A stretch of DNA of 26,665 nt from Bacteroidota bacterium (GTDB taxonomy: Bacteria; Bacteroidota; Rhodothermia; Balneolales; HLUCCA01), in NCBI GenBank assembly GCA_003448835.1, contig DLXM01000310.1, positions 1 to 26,665 of the forward strand. Reading direction: 5' to 3'. Below, one piece after another: positions 1 through 8,327 of the stretch. How positions within the stretch are numbered: the stretch's first letter is position 1; each line of letters opens with the position of its first letter. The position numbers and the translations under genes were made by a program. Under the pieces are notes generated by a model. The model was given only the letters and a program-made list of their open reading frames with translations. It did not search any database and had not been told where the DNA came from.

Positions 1-861
1 AGAATTAAGTCTGATTCCAAAAGGACTAATACCATACTTTACTAGAGGATCAATTGCATTAATTGAATCACGCACTTGAGAAATCACCAGATTTATGTTA
101 TCACGGCGCCAATCTTTGATGTCCGAAATCCCACGCCCATCCGCCTGGAAATGAGTTCGATCTTCAGTACCAATCGGTGGAGTATAGGGGTAAAAATAAT
201 CATCAAAATGTATACCATCTACATCATAACGCCGAACAATATCAGCAACAATAGTTGCTACATAATCACGAACATCTTTAATACCCGGATTTAACATCGA
301 GTACGTTCGGCCACCTTTAAATGTCATAATCCATTCGGGATGACGTTTAATAACATGTGATTCAGCATGCGGGTATGCCCCAAGATCGTGACTGGTTCTA
401 AATGGATTGAGCCAGGCATGTAATTCCATTCCTCGTTCGTGAGCTAAATCAATAGCGAATTCCAGTGGATCATAAAAAGGTTCCGGAGCCTTACCTTGTT
501 TTTTTGTTAAAAAATACGACCATGGTTCATACGGAGAATTATATAATGCATCAGATTCGGTACGAATTTGAAAAAAAACAGCATTAAAACCATTTTGATA
601 GAGCTGATCAAACAAGAATACGAGTTCATTTCTTTGTTTTTCAACAGTAAGATCCGGCTCAGATGGCCAATCCAAATTGACAACAGTAGATATCCAGACT
701 CCACGCATTTCAAATTTAGGCGTAGTTACGGATTTCAATTCATCAGAAAATTTAGAAGGAGTTACAGTAATTGATTTACTATTGACTTCTGTAGATTTAC
801 ATGAACTCAGAAAAATGAGAATTGCTGAAAAGATGAGCAATTTCAAATAACTCGTTTTCAC
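1..861 (-). CDS. GHL10 (DUF187/YngK-like) glycoside-hydrolase-like lipoprotein, 3' part beyond window
   Basis: The reading frame is open from a GTG at 861 to the window edge (287 codons, C-terminus missing). An in-frame stop lies six codons upstream and no ATG precedes the signal sequence, so GTG is the best start. The N-terminus is a lipoprotein signal: a basic start, a hydrophobic stretch, and a lipobox LSSC with the lipidated Cys at residue 21. The mature part begins with FEMRGVWISTVVNLDWP, and then shows NGFNAVFFQIRTESDALY, the HAWLNPFR block and DVDGIHFDDYFYP, all typical of the GHL10 TIM barrel. The family is thought to act on envelope or peptidoglycan-type glycans, but the substrate is not shown here. 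It follows the TPR gene by 18 bp and is probably co-transcribed with it. Family assignment is confident; the enzymatic role is not. Confidence 0.85.
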   Translation of the reverse strand, partial: MKTSYLKLLIFSAILIFLSSCKSTEVNSKSITVTPSKFSDELKSVTTPKFEMRGVWISTVVNLDWPSEPDLTVEKQRNELVFLFDQLYQNGFNAVFFQIRTESDALYNSPYEPWSYFLTKKQGKAPEPFYDPLEFAIDLAHERGMELHAWLNPFRTSHDLGAYPHAESHVIKRHPEWIMTFKGGRTYSMLNPGIKDVRDYVATIVADIVRRYDVDGIHFDDYFYPYTPPIGTEDRTHFQADGRGISDIKDWRRDNINLVISQVRDSINAIDPLVKYGISPFGIRLNS

Positions 862-879
862 TAGATTAAGTATTTGTTA

Positions 880-1842
880 TTATTGTAGATGATTTATTTC
901 CAAATTAGACACTCTTATTTCAGAAAGTGTCCGCAGGTCAGAAATAGCAGGTGAGTTCAATGTAATAACTTTAGTATAAAATTCATTGGCAAGATGATAT
1001 TTACCCTGTAGCTCATAGATTCTGGCAATATTAAACACAAATATTGGGTTAGATGGGTATTTTTTGGCCAAAATACTTAGGTGATTTTTAGCTTTTTCAT
1101 ACTCCTGATCTCGCTCGTATAAATAAGCCAGAAACATGCGGGCATCATTACTTACATAAGAATCAGCCATAGCTGCTCTTTCAAGAAGCATCAATCCGTG
1201 CTGTTTATCACCTGAAAGTCCTGCAAGCCGAGCCATCCAACGTACCTCAGATGGAATAGAACCCATCATGTAATGGAATACCCCTTGTCCCATTAAAGTA
1301 TTGGGATCATCATTATCCATCGACATAAGTGTCTTCGTATACGAGTAACCGGTAATTCCGCTACTCATCGCAGTACGATAACGTTTCTCTTGCGCTGCAA
1401 CCAGACTTCTGTACCCATGTAATCCGCTTAGCAACAGAATTGTCGATGTGTCATGTGGAACGGATTCGAGCTGTTGTTCTCCCAATTTTATAGCAATATC
1501 GGACAACTCAAGAAATTCAATTGCTTTATCGCTGTCTGATCCACCAAAGAAATAATCCCAGAATGGAATCATTGCCTCAAAAAAATATGGCAATAAATCT
1601 TGCGTATTCTGACGTTTTAATCGCTGAAATAAAACTAACGTTTTATCCCATTCAGCTTCATAAAATGATAAAATTGCCTCAGGGAGTAATTCCGTTGGCG
1701 ACTTTGTATCCGGCGATTCTGAAAATTTTATATCTGTTAGTGAGGCAAAATTCTCAACCCGATCAATATTCCCGTTTATACGTTGACCATACACATAGTC
1801 AACGCCAAACAGTATCACCAAAAAAATGATACTGATTTTCAT
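880..1842 (-). CDS. Secreted TPR-repeat protein, 320 aa
   Basis: The first 19 residues (MKISIIFLVILFGVDYVYG) form a Sec signal peptide, so the protein is probably periplasmic. The body is all-helical with degenerate tetratricopeptide units. The clearest are near the C-terminus: 'DARMFLAYLYERDQEYEKAKNHL' followed by 'PSNPIFVFNIARIYELQGKYHLANEFYTKVI'. A middle segment is rich in Gly, Met and Tyr around 'MGQGVFHYMMGSIPSEVRWMARLAGLSG'. No catalytic motif is visible. It sits between the symporter gene (35 bp upstream) and the GHL10 lipoprotein gene (18 bp downstream) on the same strand, so it may be a partner of the latter. The function is unknown; TPR proteins usually act as protein-protein adaptors. 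Confidence 0.8.
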   Translation of the reverse strand: MKISIIFLVILFGVDYVYGQRINGNIDRVENFASLTDIKFSESPDTKSPTELLPEAILSFYEAEWDKTLVLFQRLKRQNTQDLLPYFFEAMIPFWDYFFGGSDSDKAIEFLELSDIAIKLGEQQLESVPHDTSTILLLSGLHGYRSLVAAQEKRYRTAMSSGITGYSYTKTLMSMDNDDPNTLMGQGVFHYMMGSIPSEVRWMARLAGLSGDKQHGLMLLERAAMADSYVSNDARMFLAYLYERDQEYEKAKNHLSILAKKYPSNPIFVFNIARIYELQGKYHLANEFYTKVITLNSPAISDLRTLSEIRVSNLEINHLQ

Positions 1843-1877
1843 ATAGTTACCAGCCGATCTTTTAAATGAAATAGTTG

Positions 1878-3179
1878 TTAATCGTCGTAATGGGCTTCAC
1901 CGAGTAAACCTTCCATATTAGCTACAGCAACTGAAACAGCAGCATCACCCATAATGTTAACTGAAGTACGAACCATATCCAGAATACGGTCAACACCCAA
2001 TATCAGCGCAATCCCCTCAACAGGGACATCAATTGATTTTAACACGATAACCAGCATAATGATTCCGGCTCCGGGAACACCAGCCGCTCCGATTGATGCT
2101 AACAACGCTGTAAAGACAATGGTAATTTGTTCAACTAGTGTAATATCATTACCAACAGCCATAGAAATAAATACTGCAGCTACCGCTTGATATAAGCTTG
2201 TTCCATCCATATTGATTGTAGCCCCAACAGGAAGTACGAAACTAGCAACTTCTTCATCAACTCCCAGATTATTTTGAACTCTTTCCATCGTTACCGGAAG
2301 CGTAGCGGCGCTTGAACTAGTGCTAAATCCAAGTAATAATGCTGGTTGAATTCCCCGCAAAAAGCTTCTGAGCGGCATTTTGCTATAAAATTTAAACAAC
2401 GTTGAATAAACCAGAATTACATGTAAAAGCAATCCAATTAACACAGCAAGGCAATACCACCCTAAGGCATAAAGCAAGGTTACTGCCTGTGAAAGATCAT
2501 CCCCGGCAAGATCTATAATAACACTGGATATCAAGGCGAAAACTCCATATGGAGCAACAAGCATGATTAGATCTACAATCCTGATTATAACATCATTCAT
2601 TGCATCAAAGAAATCTACCAGGATTTTACTCTTTTCGCTCTTAATCTGGATAATTCCAACGCCAAATAGTATTGCTATAAACACAACCTGAAGCATAGCA
2701 CCATTATTGGATGCTGCTAAAAATAAGTTTTCAGGGATGATATCAACTAAAGGTTGCAACGGACTTTGATTCACTAATTGATCTGCAGATTCTGCACGGG
2801 AACTCAGGTTTTCATCATAACTGGCCATTAACGATTGCTTCGTTTCTTCAGGCAATGCTTCCCAGGGTTTAATTACATTTACCACAAGCAATCCAATTGT
2901 TATTGCCAAAACTGTTGTTACCATATAGATTCCAATAGTACGCCCACCCATTCTGGACAGTTTTGTTATGTCATTCAGATTTGCTACGCCAACTATCAAT
3001 GATGCCAAAACCAGTGGAACAGCTATCAATTTCAACATATTGACAAACATGGTTCCAAATGGTTTAATAAAATCACTGGAAAAGTCATTCATACCAGTCT
3101 GAGTGCTTATCAATCCCCAAACAAGTCCAAGTAAAAGACCGATAATGATTTGCCAATGAAGTTTTCTATACCATGCCAT
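1878..3179 (-). CDS. gltP: Dicarboxylate/amino acid:cation symporter (DAACS family)
   Basis: A 433-residue, multi-pass inner-membrane transporter of the glutamate/aspartate/C4-dicarboxylate:H+ or Na+ symporter family. The re-entrant hairpin serine motif is at about residues 287-294 (STSSSAATLP context). The substrate and cation-binding NMDGT motif is at 323-327. The C-terminal helix carries 'VDRILDMVRTSVNIMGDAAVSV', which holds the conserved Asp/Arg/Asn residues that contact the substrate carboxylate; an Arg here is typical of acidic amino acid carriers. Length fits the family. The start overlaps the end of the DUF92 gene by 14 bp, so translation is probably coupled. The symbol names the family; the exact substrate (glutamate, aspartate or C4-dicarboxylate) cannot be read from sequence. 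Confidence 0.92.
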   Translation of the reverse strand: MAWYRKLHWQIIIGLLLGLVWGLISTQTGMNDFSSDFIKPFGTMFVNMLKLIAVPLVLASLIVGVANLNDITKLSRMGGRTIGIYMVTTVLAITIGLLVVNVIKPWEALPEETKQSLMASYDENLSSRAESADQLVNQSPLQPLVDIIPENLFLAASNNGAMLQVVFIAILFGVGIIQIKSEKSKILVDFFDAMNDVIIRIVDLIMLVAPYGVFALISSVIIDLAGDDLSQAVTLLYALGWYCLAVLIGLLLHVILVYSTLFKFYSKMPLRSFLRGIQPALLLGFSTSSSAATLPVTMERVQNNLGVDEEVASFVLPVGATINMDGTSLYQAVAAVFISMAVGNDITLVEQITIVFTALLASIGAAGVPGAGIIMLVIVLKSIDVPVEGIALILGVDRILDMVRTSVNIMGDAAVSVAVANMEGLLGEAHYDD

Positions 3180-3996
3180 AAATCAAAATATTATAAATGA
3201 AAATTGTTATGATTGATCCAATACCGGTAGCCAGAAAATTGACCGAGTTGTTATCAGAATTAACAGTAGATTCCAGAATATTAGGAAGTCTTCGATTTTC
3301 GTATTGGAAATATGCACCAAGCCACGAATCAGCCATTGCACCAATAAATCCGCCCAAAGCTATAGAAGTTGCTGCTATGGCAGCATAATTCTGGTCGAAA
3401 AATAATGTAAGTGATCCGATAAACAAAGCACCGAGTAAAGCCGCAATTGTCCCGGGAATACTAATGCCACCATCGGTACCAGGTGTAACGACCTCCCCGG
3501 TTGTTATTAATATCGTCTTACCGGATTTCGGGAAGCCAGCTTCTGTAGCCCAGGTATCTGAACATGCTGTCGCAATTGCCCCAAATGCAGCGATAATAAG
3601 CATGTCTGCTTTGAGAAAGTACCATAGACAAACAAAAAACGCGAACCAAAACCCATTACTCCAAACTTGCGATCCATTTCTTCTGGAACCACCGCTACCT
3701 GATTCAATATGAATTCGTTTTGAAAAGATATAACTCACAAGGTTAGAAGATGCAAACAATGACACCAAAATTACTGCTGATTCAAAACCACCAAAACCAT
3801 AAGCTATAAGACCTAGCATTACAGCTGCCCGAGCACCATCCTGAGTAAGTAATTTTAGAAAAAAAGATACAAATGCTATTAAAAAAGCAGCAATGAAAGC
3901 TATCAATAAATGATAACGCTCATCAATCGATGCTTCCAGCACAAAAAGTGCAATGGAAATAAAAATGAATAAAAAATTGAGCTTCCTGTGATTCAA
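3166..3996 (-). CDS. DUF92 family integral membrane protein
   Basis: A hydrophobic protein of 276 residues with about six to seven membrane segments. It carries the family's conserved core: 'ATACSDTWATEAGFPKSGKT', the run 'TTGEVVTPGTDGGISIPGT', and a later 'GAMADSWLGAYFQ'. DUF92/TMEM19 includes plant VTE6, a phytyl-phosphate kinase, and the conserved D-T-x-A-T-E and G-T-D-G-G blocks are consistent with polyprenyl-phosphate chemistry. That role is inference for this protein. The start appears to be a TTG at 3996; no ATG or GTG lies between it and the upstream stop. It lies 14 bp after the DUF3098 gene and overlaps the symporter start by 14 bp, placing it inside the minus-strand operon. Confidence 0.88.
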   Translation of the reverse strand: MNHRKLNFLFIFISIALFVLEASIDERYHLLIAFIAAFLIAFVSFFLKLLTQDGARAAVMLGLIAYGFGGFESAVILVSLFASSNLVSYIFSKRIHIESGSGGSRRNGSQVWSNGFWFAFFVCLWYFLKADMLIIAAFGAIATACSDTWATEAGFPKSGKTILITTGEVVTPGTDGGISIPGTIAALLGALFIGSLTLFFDQNYAAIAATSIALGGFIGAMADSWLGAYFQYENRRLPNILESTVNSDNNSVNFLATGIGSIITIFIYNILIYGMV

Positions 3997-4010
3997 AACA
4001 ATAAATACGA

Positions 4011-4268
4011 CTATACCTGTTGAGTATCATTATTTTCACGATATAAGATTGCAAAAGCAACCGTAATAAATCCAGCTACTGCTAATACGGGAGAAATATA
4101 TAGTGAAAACCATCCTGTAAAATTATTTTCGACATACATCCCACCAAATCCCAAAACTAACAGTAAAATTGCTACCCCTAAAAGCATATAATTTTTACCG
4201 GTAAATACCATTTTAGTGACGCCTTTAGCACGGAGTGTTTTTGTTTTTTTATTCTGTTTAGAATTCAT
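4011..4268 (-). CDS. DUF3098 small two-TM membrane protein
   Basis: An 85-residue protein with a basic N-terminal tail (MNSKQNKKTKTLRAKGVTK) and two membrane helices. The first is around 'NYMLLGVAILLLVLGFGGMYV'; the second, 'LYISPVLAVAGFITVAFAILY', follows a short loop. The pattern F-x-x-K/G-x-N-Y, two TMs and an 'SPVL' turn fits DUF3098, a family I know mainly from Bacteroidota. Its function is unknown. It heads the minus-strand unit leading to DUF92, the symporter, TPR and GHL10 genes. A second possible start is Met20 (4211). A TAAGTTTG box ends only two bases before the first ATG, which would give a leaderless or nearly leaderless mRNA. Confidence 0.82.
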   Translation of the reverse strand: MNSKQNKKTKTLRAKGVTKMVFTGKNYMLLGVAILLLVLGFGGMYVENNFTGWFSLYISPVLAVAGFITVAFAILYRENNDTQQV

Positions 4269-4448
4269 GACAAACTTAATCTTAATATTTTACTAATTGA
4301 TTTTGCTATATAGTATGTGAAATCTTGCTAATTAACGAAATAATTATGTGTTTTCATTCATTGATCCATTATCTGATAGTATATTATAAGAATCACACTA
4401 TTTTGTCGTTAGCAGATAAATTGAAATATAAGAAACTCGGATTCAGCA
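4269..4448. promoter_or_regulatory. Divergent intergenic region between DUF3098 and Maf operons
   Basis: This 180-bp AT-rich gap separates two diverging transcription units and must hold both promoters if each is expressed independently. On the minus strand TAAGTTTG (4271-4278) matches the Bacteroidota -7 consensus TAnnTTTG, but I see no matching -33 TTG box. Facing Maf, TATTTTG at about 4399-4405 is one base short of the same consensus. No hairpin or repeat stands out. A small plus-strand frame crossing this gap into the Maf gene looks non-coding. Confidence 0.45.
4271..4278 (-). promoter_or_regulatory. TAAGTTTG box 2 bp before the DUF3098 start (possible leaderless promoter)
   Basis: The box matches TAnnTTTG exactly and ends two bases before the ATG. 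If it is the -7 element, transcription would begin at or next to the start codon. Similar TAAGTT boxes sit at nearly the same spacing before the phosphorylase and PspA genes. No -33 element is evident, so this is tentative. Confidence 0.3.
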
Positions 4449-5066
4449 TTGAAGAATATAATTTTAGCATCGGGAAGTCCACGACGACATCAACTTCTAA
4501 ACATGATTGGATTACAGCATACTGTTATTTCACCTACTGTTGATGAAGATAGCATTAAAAATTCAGATCCTATTCAACTTGCAATTCAATTAGCCGAGCT
4601 AAAAGCAAAGGAAGTTGCACATAAAAATCAATTTGACTTACTCATTGCTGCCGATACTATTGTGGTACTCGACGATAAAATTCTGGGAAAACCTCAAACT
4701 GAAACCGACGCTTTTACGATGTTATCATTACTATCGGGAAAATCACATAGTGTTATCACCGGCGTCACGTTTGTAAATAAAAAAATGGAGTTACATTCAT
4801 TCTATGTGGAATCAAAAGTGACATTTTCGGAGTTAGACAATACTGAAATTTCATCCTACATAGCTGGTGGATCACCAATGGATAAAGCAGGGGCTTATGG
4901 AATTCAAGATGATCTGGGTAGTCTTTTTGTGAAACGAATTGATGGTGATTATTATAACGTAGTTGGATTACCAATAAATCAATTATATAACGAACTAAAA
5001 CATTTTTCTCCGGATATCACTGAAGGAATTTTAAGACAAAATTCACCTTTGAACAGCAAAGTATAA
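4449..5066 (+). CDS. maf: Maf-family nucleoside triphosphate pyrophosphatase
   Basis: A cytoplasmic house-cleaning enzyme that hydrolyses non-canonical or modified NTPs (dTTP/UTP/m5UTP class or relatives) to the monophosphate plus pyrophosphate. The 205 residues show the family signature ASGSPRR at 7-13. The AADTIVV block places the catalytic Asp at 69, and 'KPQTETDAFTMLSLLSGKSHSVITGV' and 'DKAGAYGIQ' follow. The start is TTG at 4449: an in-frame TGA lies nine codons upstream, no ATG or GTG intervenes, and this start leaves just five residues before the signature, as is usual. The TPR gene follows after 4 bp. I cannot tell YhdE-type from YceF-type with certainty. Confidence 0.93.
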   Translation: MKNIILASGSPRRHQLLNMIGLQHTVISPTVDEDSIKNSDPIQLAIQLAELKAKEVAHKNQFDLLIAADTIVVLDDKILGKPQTETDAFTMLSLLSGKSHSVITGVTFVNKKMELHSFYVESKVTFSELDNTEISSYIAGGSPMDKAGAYGIQDDLGSLFVKRIDGDYYNVVGLPINQLYNELKHFSPDITEGILRQNSPLNSKV

Positions 5067-5070
5067 CTAA

Positions 5071-7035
5071 ATGATGCAAACCATTAAACTTTTGATTTTA
5101 GTGCTGATTTTATCGGTTATTGCTCCGAATATTTTGTTGTCGCAAAATTCAGATGATTATATGACCGGTGTACAACTTGTGCGTCAATCACAATTTGAAG
5201 AAGCTTATAAAATTTTCTCGCGTTTGTATTCAAGTAACCCAAATAACTTTCCGGTTTTCGATCAGTTAGTTAATACTCTAATCAGTTTAAAACGTTACGA
5301 GGAAGCAATTTCAATAACATCCGGTAAATTAAATAAGAATTATTCTGATATCGTTCTGGCAACCAAACTTGCAGAATTATATCACCTGAATGGAAATGTT
5401 GATCTCGCATATGAAACCTGGAAACTTGCACTGGAAGCAAATATAAACTCACTCCAGGCATTCCGTTACATTGGCGAAAATATGATCTATCGTCGTGAAC
5501 ACGAAAAGGCCATCGAAATATATCTCCAGGCAAGGAGAAATTTCAACAACCCAACGTTGTTCTTCTCGGAAATAACCAATAGTTATGTCGCTTTAGGCCA
5601 ACGTGAAGAAGCAGTTAAAACATTGATTGCAGTAATGAGTTCATCTCCGGGAAATGGAGCGTATGTCCTCCGACAAATAATTAATTTTGATGATGCTCAA
5701 ATTACAGAACTTGCAATTCTTGAAATAAACGATAAGGTAAATGAACGACTAATTGCCGGACCTGAATATGCTGCTTATCATGAAGTACTTATCGGACTTC
5801 TAATGGAAGGCAAATATTATCGAAGAGCACTGTCTACAGCAAAAAGATATGAATCTCAAGCGGAAAATGGTGTCTGGCCCATCTTCTCCCTTGCAAATCG
5901 TCTGCAATCTCAACAAGAATATGAGTTGGCAAATGAAGCCCTAAGTTATTACATAGAACAACCAGAACATCAATTGTTGGCTAGAAGCCTTGAAAATCGG
6001 GCACTATTGTTTATTACTTGGAGTAAATATTTAAAAGATTACAACCTTGATTTTGGGTCTACCATAGACGATTTAAATTCAAAAGCGCTAAATGATCTCA
6101 ATAAACTGATATCAGAACACAAAAACTACCAACGAATTATTGAAGTACTTTCTTTAAAAACTGAATTAATACTGGATACAAGTGGTGATATTGAACTTGC
6201 ATCAACGTTAGTGCAAGAGATAAAATCGAATTCCAGGAATGAAGACCACGAAATTATATCCGAATATCTGGAGGGTAGAATTCAAATGGCTCAAGGATCA
6301 CATAGTATGGCTCGTATTAATTTCACCCGATCTAACCGATTGGCAAGAACTGGAGAAATGGCCGAAAAAACCAGGTATTATCTGGCATTAAACGATTTTT
6401 ATGCCGGCGACTTTGAGTTCTCTTCTATTCAAATGAGAGCACTCGAACGATTGAGTACTAGTTATTATGCAAATGATGCTCTCAAACTACGAGTCTGGAT
6501 GCGCGAAGGCATGCAACAAGAAACGCCAACTGAGGAGCTAAAACAATTCTCACAAGCCCGATTTTTATTTGACACACATAAAAAGTCTGATGCAGTCTCA
6601 TTACTTCTTCCACTAATCACTTCCCCGGAAGGAACTCCTTTAAAAGGGGAATCCATACTCATGGCATCAATTTTTTTAAAATCTGGCCATGCGAATTTGA
6701 TCTTTGATTTATTAACAATCACACTATCGACTTATCAGGGTCCACTTGCTGAACGTTTAAACTGGGAAAAAGTCCGCTTAGCTGACGGAATCTACTCAAA
6801 TGACACCTCCATTACATTAACCGAAAATCAATTCACTCAAGAATTAGCCCAATGGGTGTCTTCTCAAATAACCAACGATGCAACTCGATTAACAGTAGAC
6901 GCTTCAAATTCGGTTCGAATGGACGTCAATGATCTAACAACCATGTATGAGGACATGTTAAACAAGTACCCAAATGGATTCTATGCCACCTCAGCTAGAC
7001 AACGATTAACCGATCTGAATTCAAAGGCATTATGA
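5071..7035 (+). CDS. Large secreted TPR protein, 654 aa
   Basis: The N-terminus (MMQTIKLLILVLILSVIAPNILLSQ) is a Sec signal peptide; either Met1 or Met2 could start it. Residues 30-190 hold a regular row of TPR units, for example 'GVQLVRQSQFEEAYKIFSRLYSSNPNNF', 'RYIGENMIYRREHEKAIEIYLQARRNFNNP' and 'YVALGQREEAVKTLIAVMSSSPGN'. Weaker helical repeats follow. The extreme C-terminus (YPNGFYATSARQRLTDL) resembles the last repeat of YbgF/TolA-binding-type TPR proteins. No enzyme motif is seen. The stop overlaps the next start (ATGA at 7032), so it is translationally coupled to the GATase-like gene and probably works with that exported protein in the periplasm. The role is unknown. Confidence 0.85.
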   Translation: MMQTIKLLILVLILSVIAPNILLSQNSDDYMTGVQLVRQSQFEEAYKIFSRLYSSNPNNFPVFDQLVNTLISLKRYEEAISITSGKLNKNYSDIVLATKLAELYHLNGNVDLAYETWKLALEANINSLQAFRYIGENMIYRREHEKAIEIYLQARRNFNNPTLFFSEITNSYVALGQREEAVKTLIAVMSSSPGNGAYVLRQIINFDDAQITELAILEINDKVNERLIAGPEYAAYHEVLIGLLMEGKYYRRALSTAKRYESQAENGVWPIFSLANRLQSQQEYELANEALSYYIEQPEHQLLARSLENRALLFITWSKYLKDYNLDFGSTIDDLNSKALNDLNKLISEHKNYQRIIEVLSLKTELILDTSGDIELASTLVQEIKSNSRNEDHEIISEYLEGRIQMAQGSHSMARINFTRSNRLARTGEMAEKTRYYLALNDFYAGDFEFSSIQMRALERLSTSYYANDALKLRVWMREGMQQETPTEELKQFSQARFLFDTHKKSDAVSLLLPLITSPEGTPLKGESILMASIFLKSGHANLIFDLLTITLSTYQGPLAERLNWEKVRLADGIYSNDTSITLTENQFTQELAQWVSSQITNDATRLTVDASNSVRMDVNDLTTMYEDMLNKYPNGFYATSARQRLTDLNSKAL

Positions 7036-8303
7036 AATTTCTATCAAAAGCGTTGATTCTATTTACCATTTTAATTGGAACATCTGTTAAGATTTATTCT
7101 CAGCAGATTTTAATCCCAATGGATGTCAACCAGAATAACCATTTAAAGGCTTATGGATTAATTTATAACGTGATCAAAGATGGAGGTGAAGCACAATGGC
7201 TATTAAATTATCGCGGTGGAAGTTTTTTAGCCCCACAAAACGATAACCTTGTTCGAAATGCCCGAATTAAAGGAATAAGCATTGAAAATATATCTGATGC
7301 TGAAGCAAATCGAATATTAATGCAGATTGAAGGAAATGATGTTAACATGGCTGCGATTCCACTTGAAAAAGCTCCACGAATTGCAGTTTACACTCCGGAT
7401 CATGCGTTACCATGGGATGATGCAGTCACACTGGCCTTAACCTATGCAGAAGTAGAGTACACTAAAATTTACAACAATGAAGTGCTTGCAGGGGATTTAA
7501 GTGAATATGATTGGTTACACTTACACCATGAAGATTTTACCGGACAATACGGGAAATTCTGGGCAAGCTTTAGAAATACACCGTGGTATCAAAGACAAGT
7601 GCGTGATCTCGAGGAAATGGCCAGAAATAATGGATTTAACAAAGTTTCGGATATGAATAAACAGGTTGTGAATAATATCCGTGATTTTATTGCGAATGGT
7701 GGATACTTATTTGCTATGTGTTCCGGTACCGATACTTTTGATATCGCATTATCTGCAGAAGGTGTTGATATCGTCCCTACTCCTTTTGATGGTGATCCGA
7801 TGGACCCGGATGCCCAAAACAAATTGAACTTCGACAGGACATTGGCATTTGAGAATTTTATCATCGTTACTGATCCAATTGAGTATAGACACGCAAATAT
7901 TGATATACCGGTTAGATTAGATGAACTTGATCAATCGATGGACTTCTTCACATTATTCGATTTTTCTGCAAAATGGGATCCTGTTCCAACCATGTTAACT
8001 CAGAATCATGTAAGTAGTGTTCGTGGTTTTTATGGACAAACGACTGCTTACAAACGAGATAAAATAAAAAACTCTGTTGTAATTTTAGGAGAGTCACCCG
8101 GCCGGGATGAAGTCAAATACCTACATGGGAATTATGGTCAGGGAACTTTTACGTTTTATGGCGGACATGATCCTGAAGATTATACCCATCGTGTTGGAGA
8201 TCCCCCTACTGATTTAAATCTGCATCCAAATTCACCCGGCTATCGTCTAATTTTGAATAACGTACTATTTCCAGCTGCACAAAAGAAAAAGCAACGCACG
8301 TAA
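7032..8303 (+). CDS. Secreted GATase-like protein of the family mis-named 'asparagine synthetase B'
   Basis: This 423-residue protein has a signal peptide (cleavage near 'KIYSQQ', residues 20-25). It belongs to a family widespread in Bacteroidota, often auto-labelled asparagine synthetase B. I see none of that enzyme's features: no N-terminal Cys nucleophile and no ATP-pyrophosphatase SGGxDS motif. Conserved-looking blocks are WLLNYRGGSF (56-65), WLHLHHEDFTGQYGKF (161-176) and a possible nucleophile-elbow Cys at 230 in FAMCSGTDTFDIAL. The tail is very distinctive (YGGHDPEDY, HRVGDP, SPGYRLILNNVLFPAA, KKKQRT). The elbow and the His-rich block recall ThuA/class I GATase-like folds; that is inference. 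It is translationally coupled to the upstream TPR gene. Family membership rests on recalled resemblance; the function is unknown. Confidence 0.75.
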   Translation: MKFLSKALILFTILIGTSVKIYSQQILIPMDVNQNNHLKAYGLIYNVIKDGGEAQWLLNYRGGSFLAPQNDNLVRNARIKGISIENISDAEANRILMQIEGNDVNMAAIPLEKAPRIAVYTPDHALPWDDAVTLALTYAEVEYTKIYNNEVLAGDLSEYDWLHLHHEDFTGQYGKFWASFRNTPWYQRQVRDLEEMARNNGFNKVSDMNKQVVNNIRDFIANGGYLFAMCSGTDTFDIALSAEGVDIVPTPFDGDPMDPDAQNKLNFDRTLAFENFIIVTDPIEYRHANIDIPVRLDELDQSMDFFTLFDFSAKWDPVPTMLTQNHVSSVRGFYGQTTAYKRDKIKNSVVILGESPGRDEVKYLHGNYGQGTFTFYGGHDPEDYTHRVGDPPTDLNLHPNSPGYRLILNNVLFPAAQKKKQRT

Positions 8304-8327
8304 TGATTTTGATCTTAAAAAATCTAA

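Noticed and set aside
76..294. Small plus-strand reading frame at the left edge
   Set aside because: It is antisense to the GHL10 lipoprotein gene, which shows clear family motifs in the opposite strand.
4325..4543. 72-residue plus-strand frame before maf
   Set aside because: It runs in another frame into the maf coding region, has no family features, and its composition looks like translated intergenic DNA.
7032..8303. Calling this gene asparagine synthetase B
   Set aside because: No ATP-pyrophosphatase SGGxDS motif and no N-terminal catalytic Cys; the name is a database legacy for this family.
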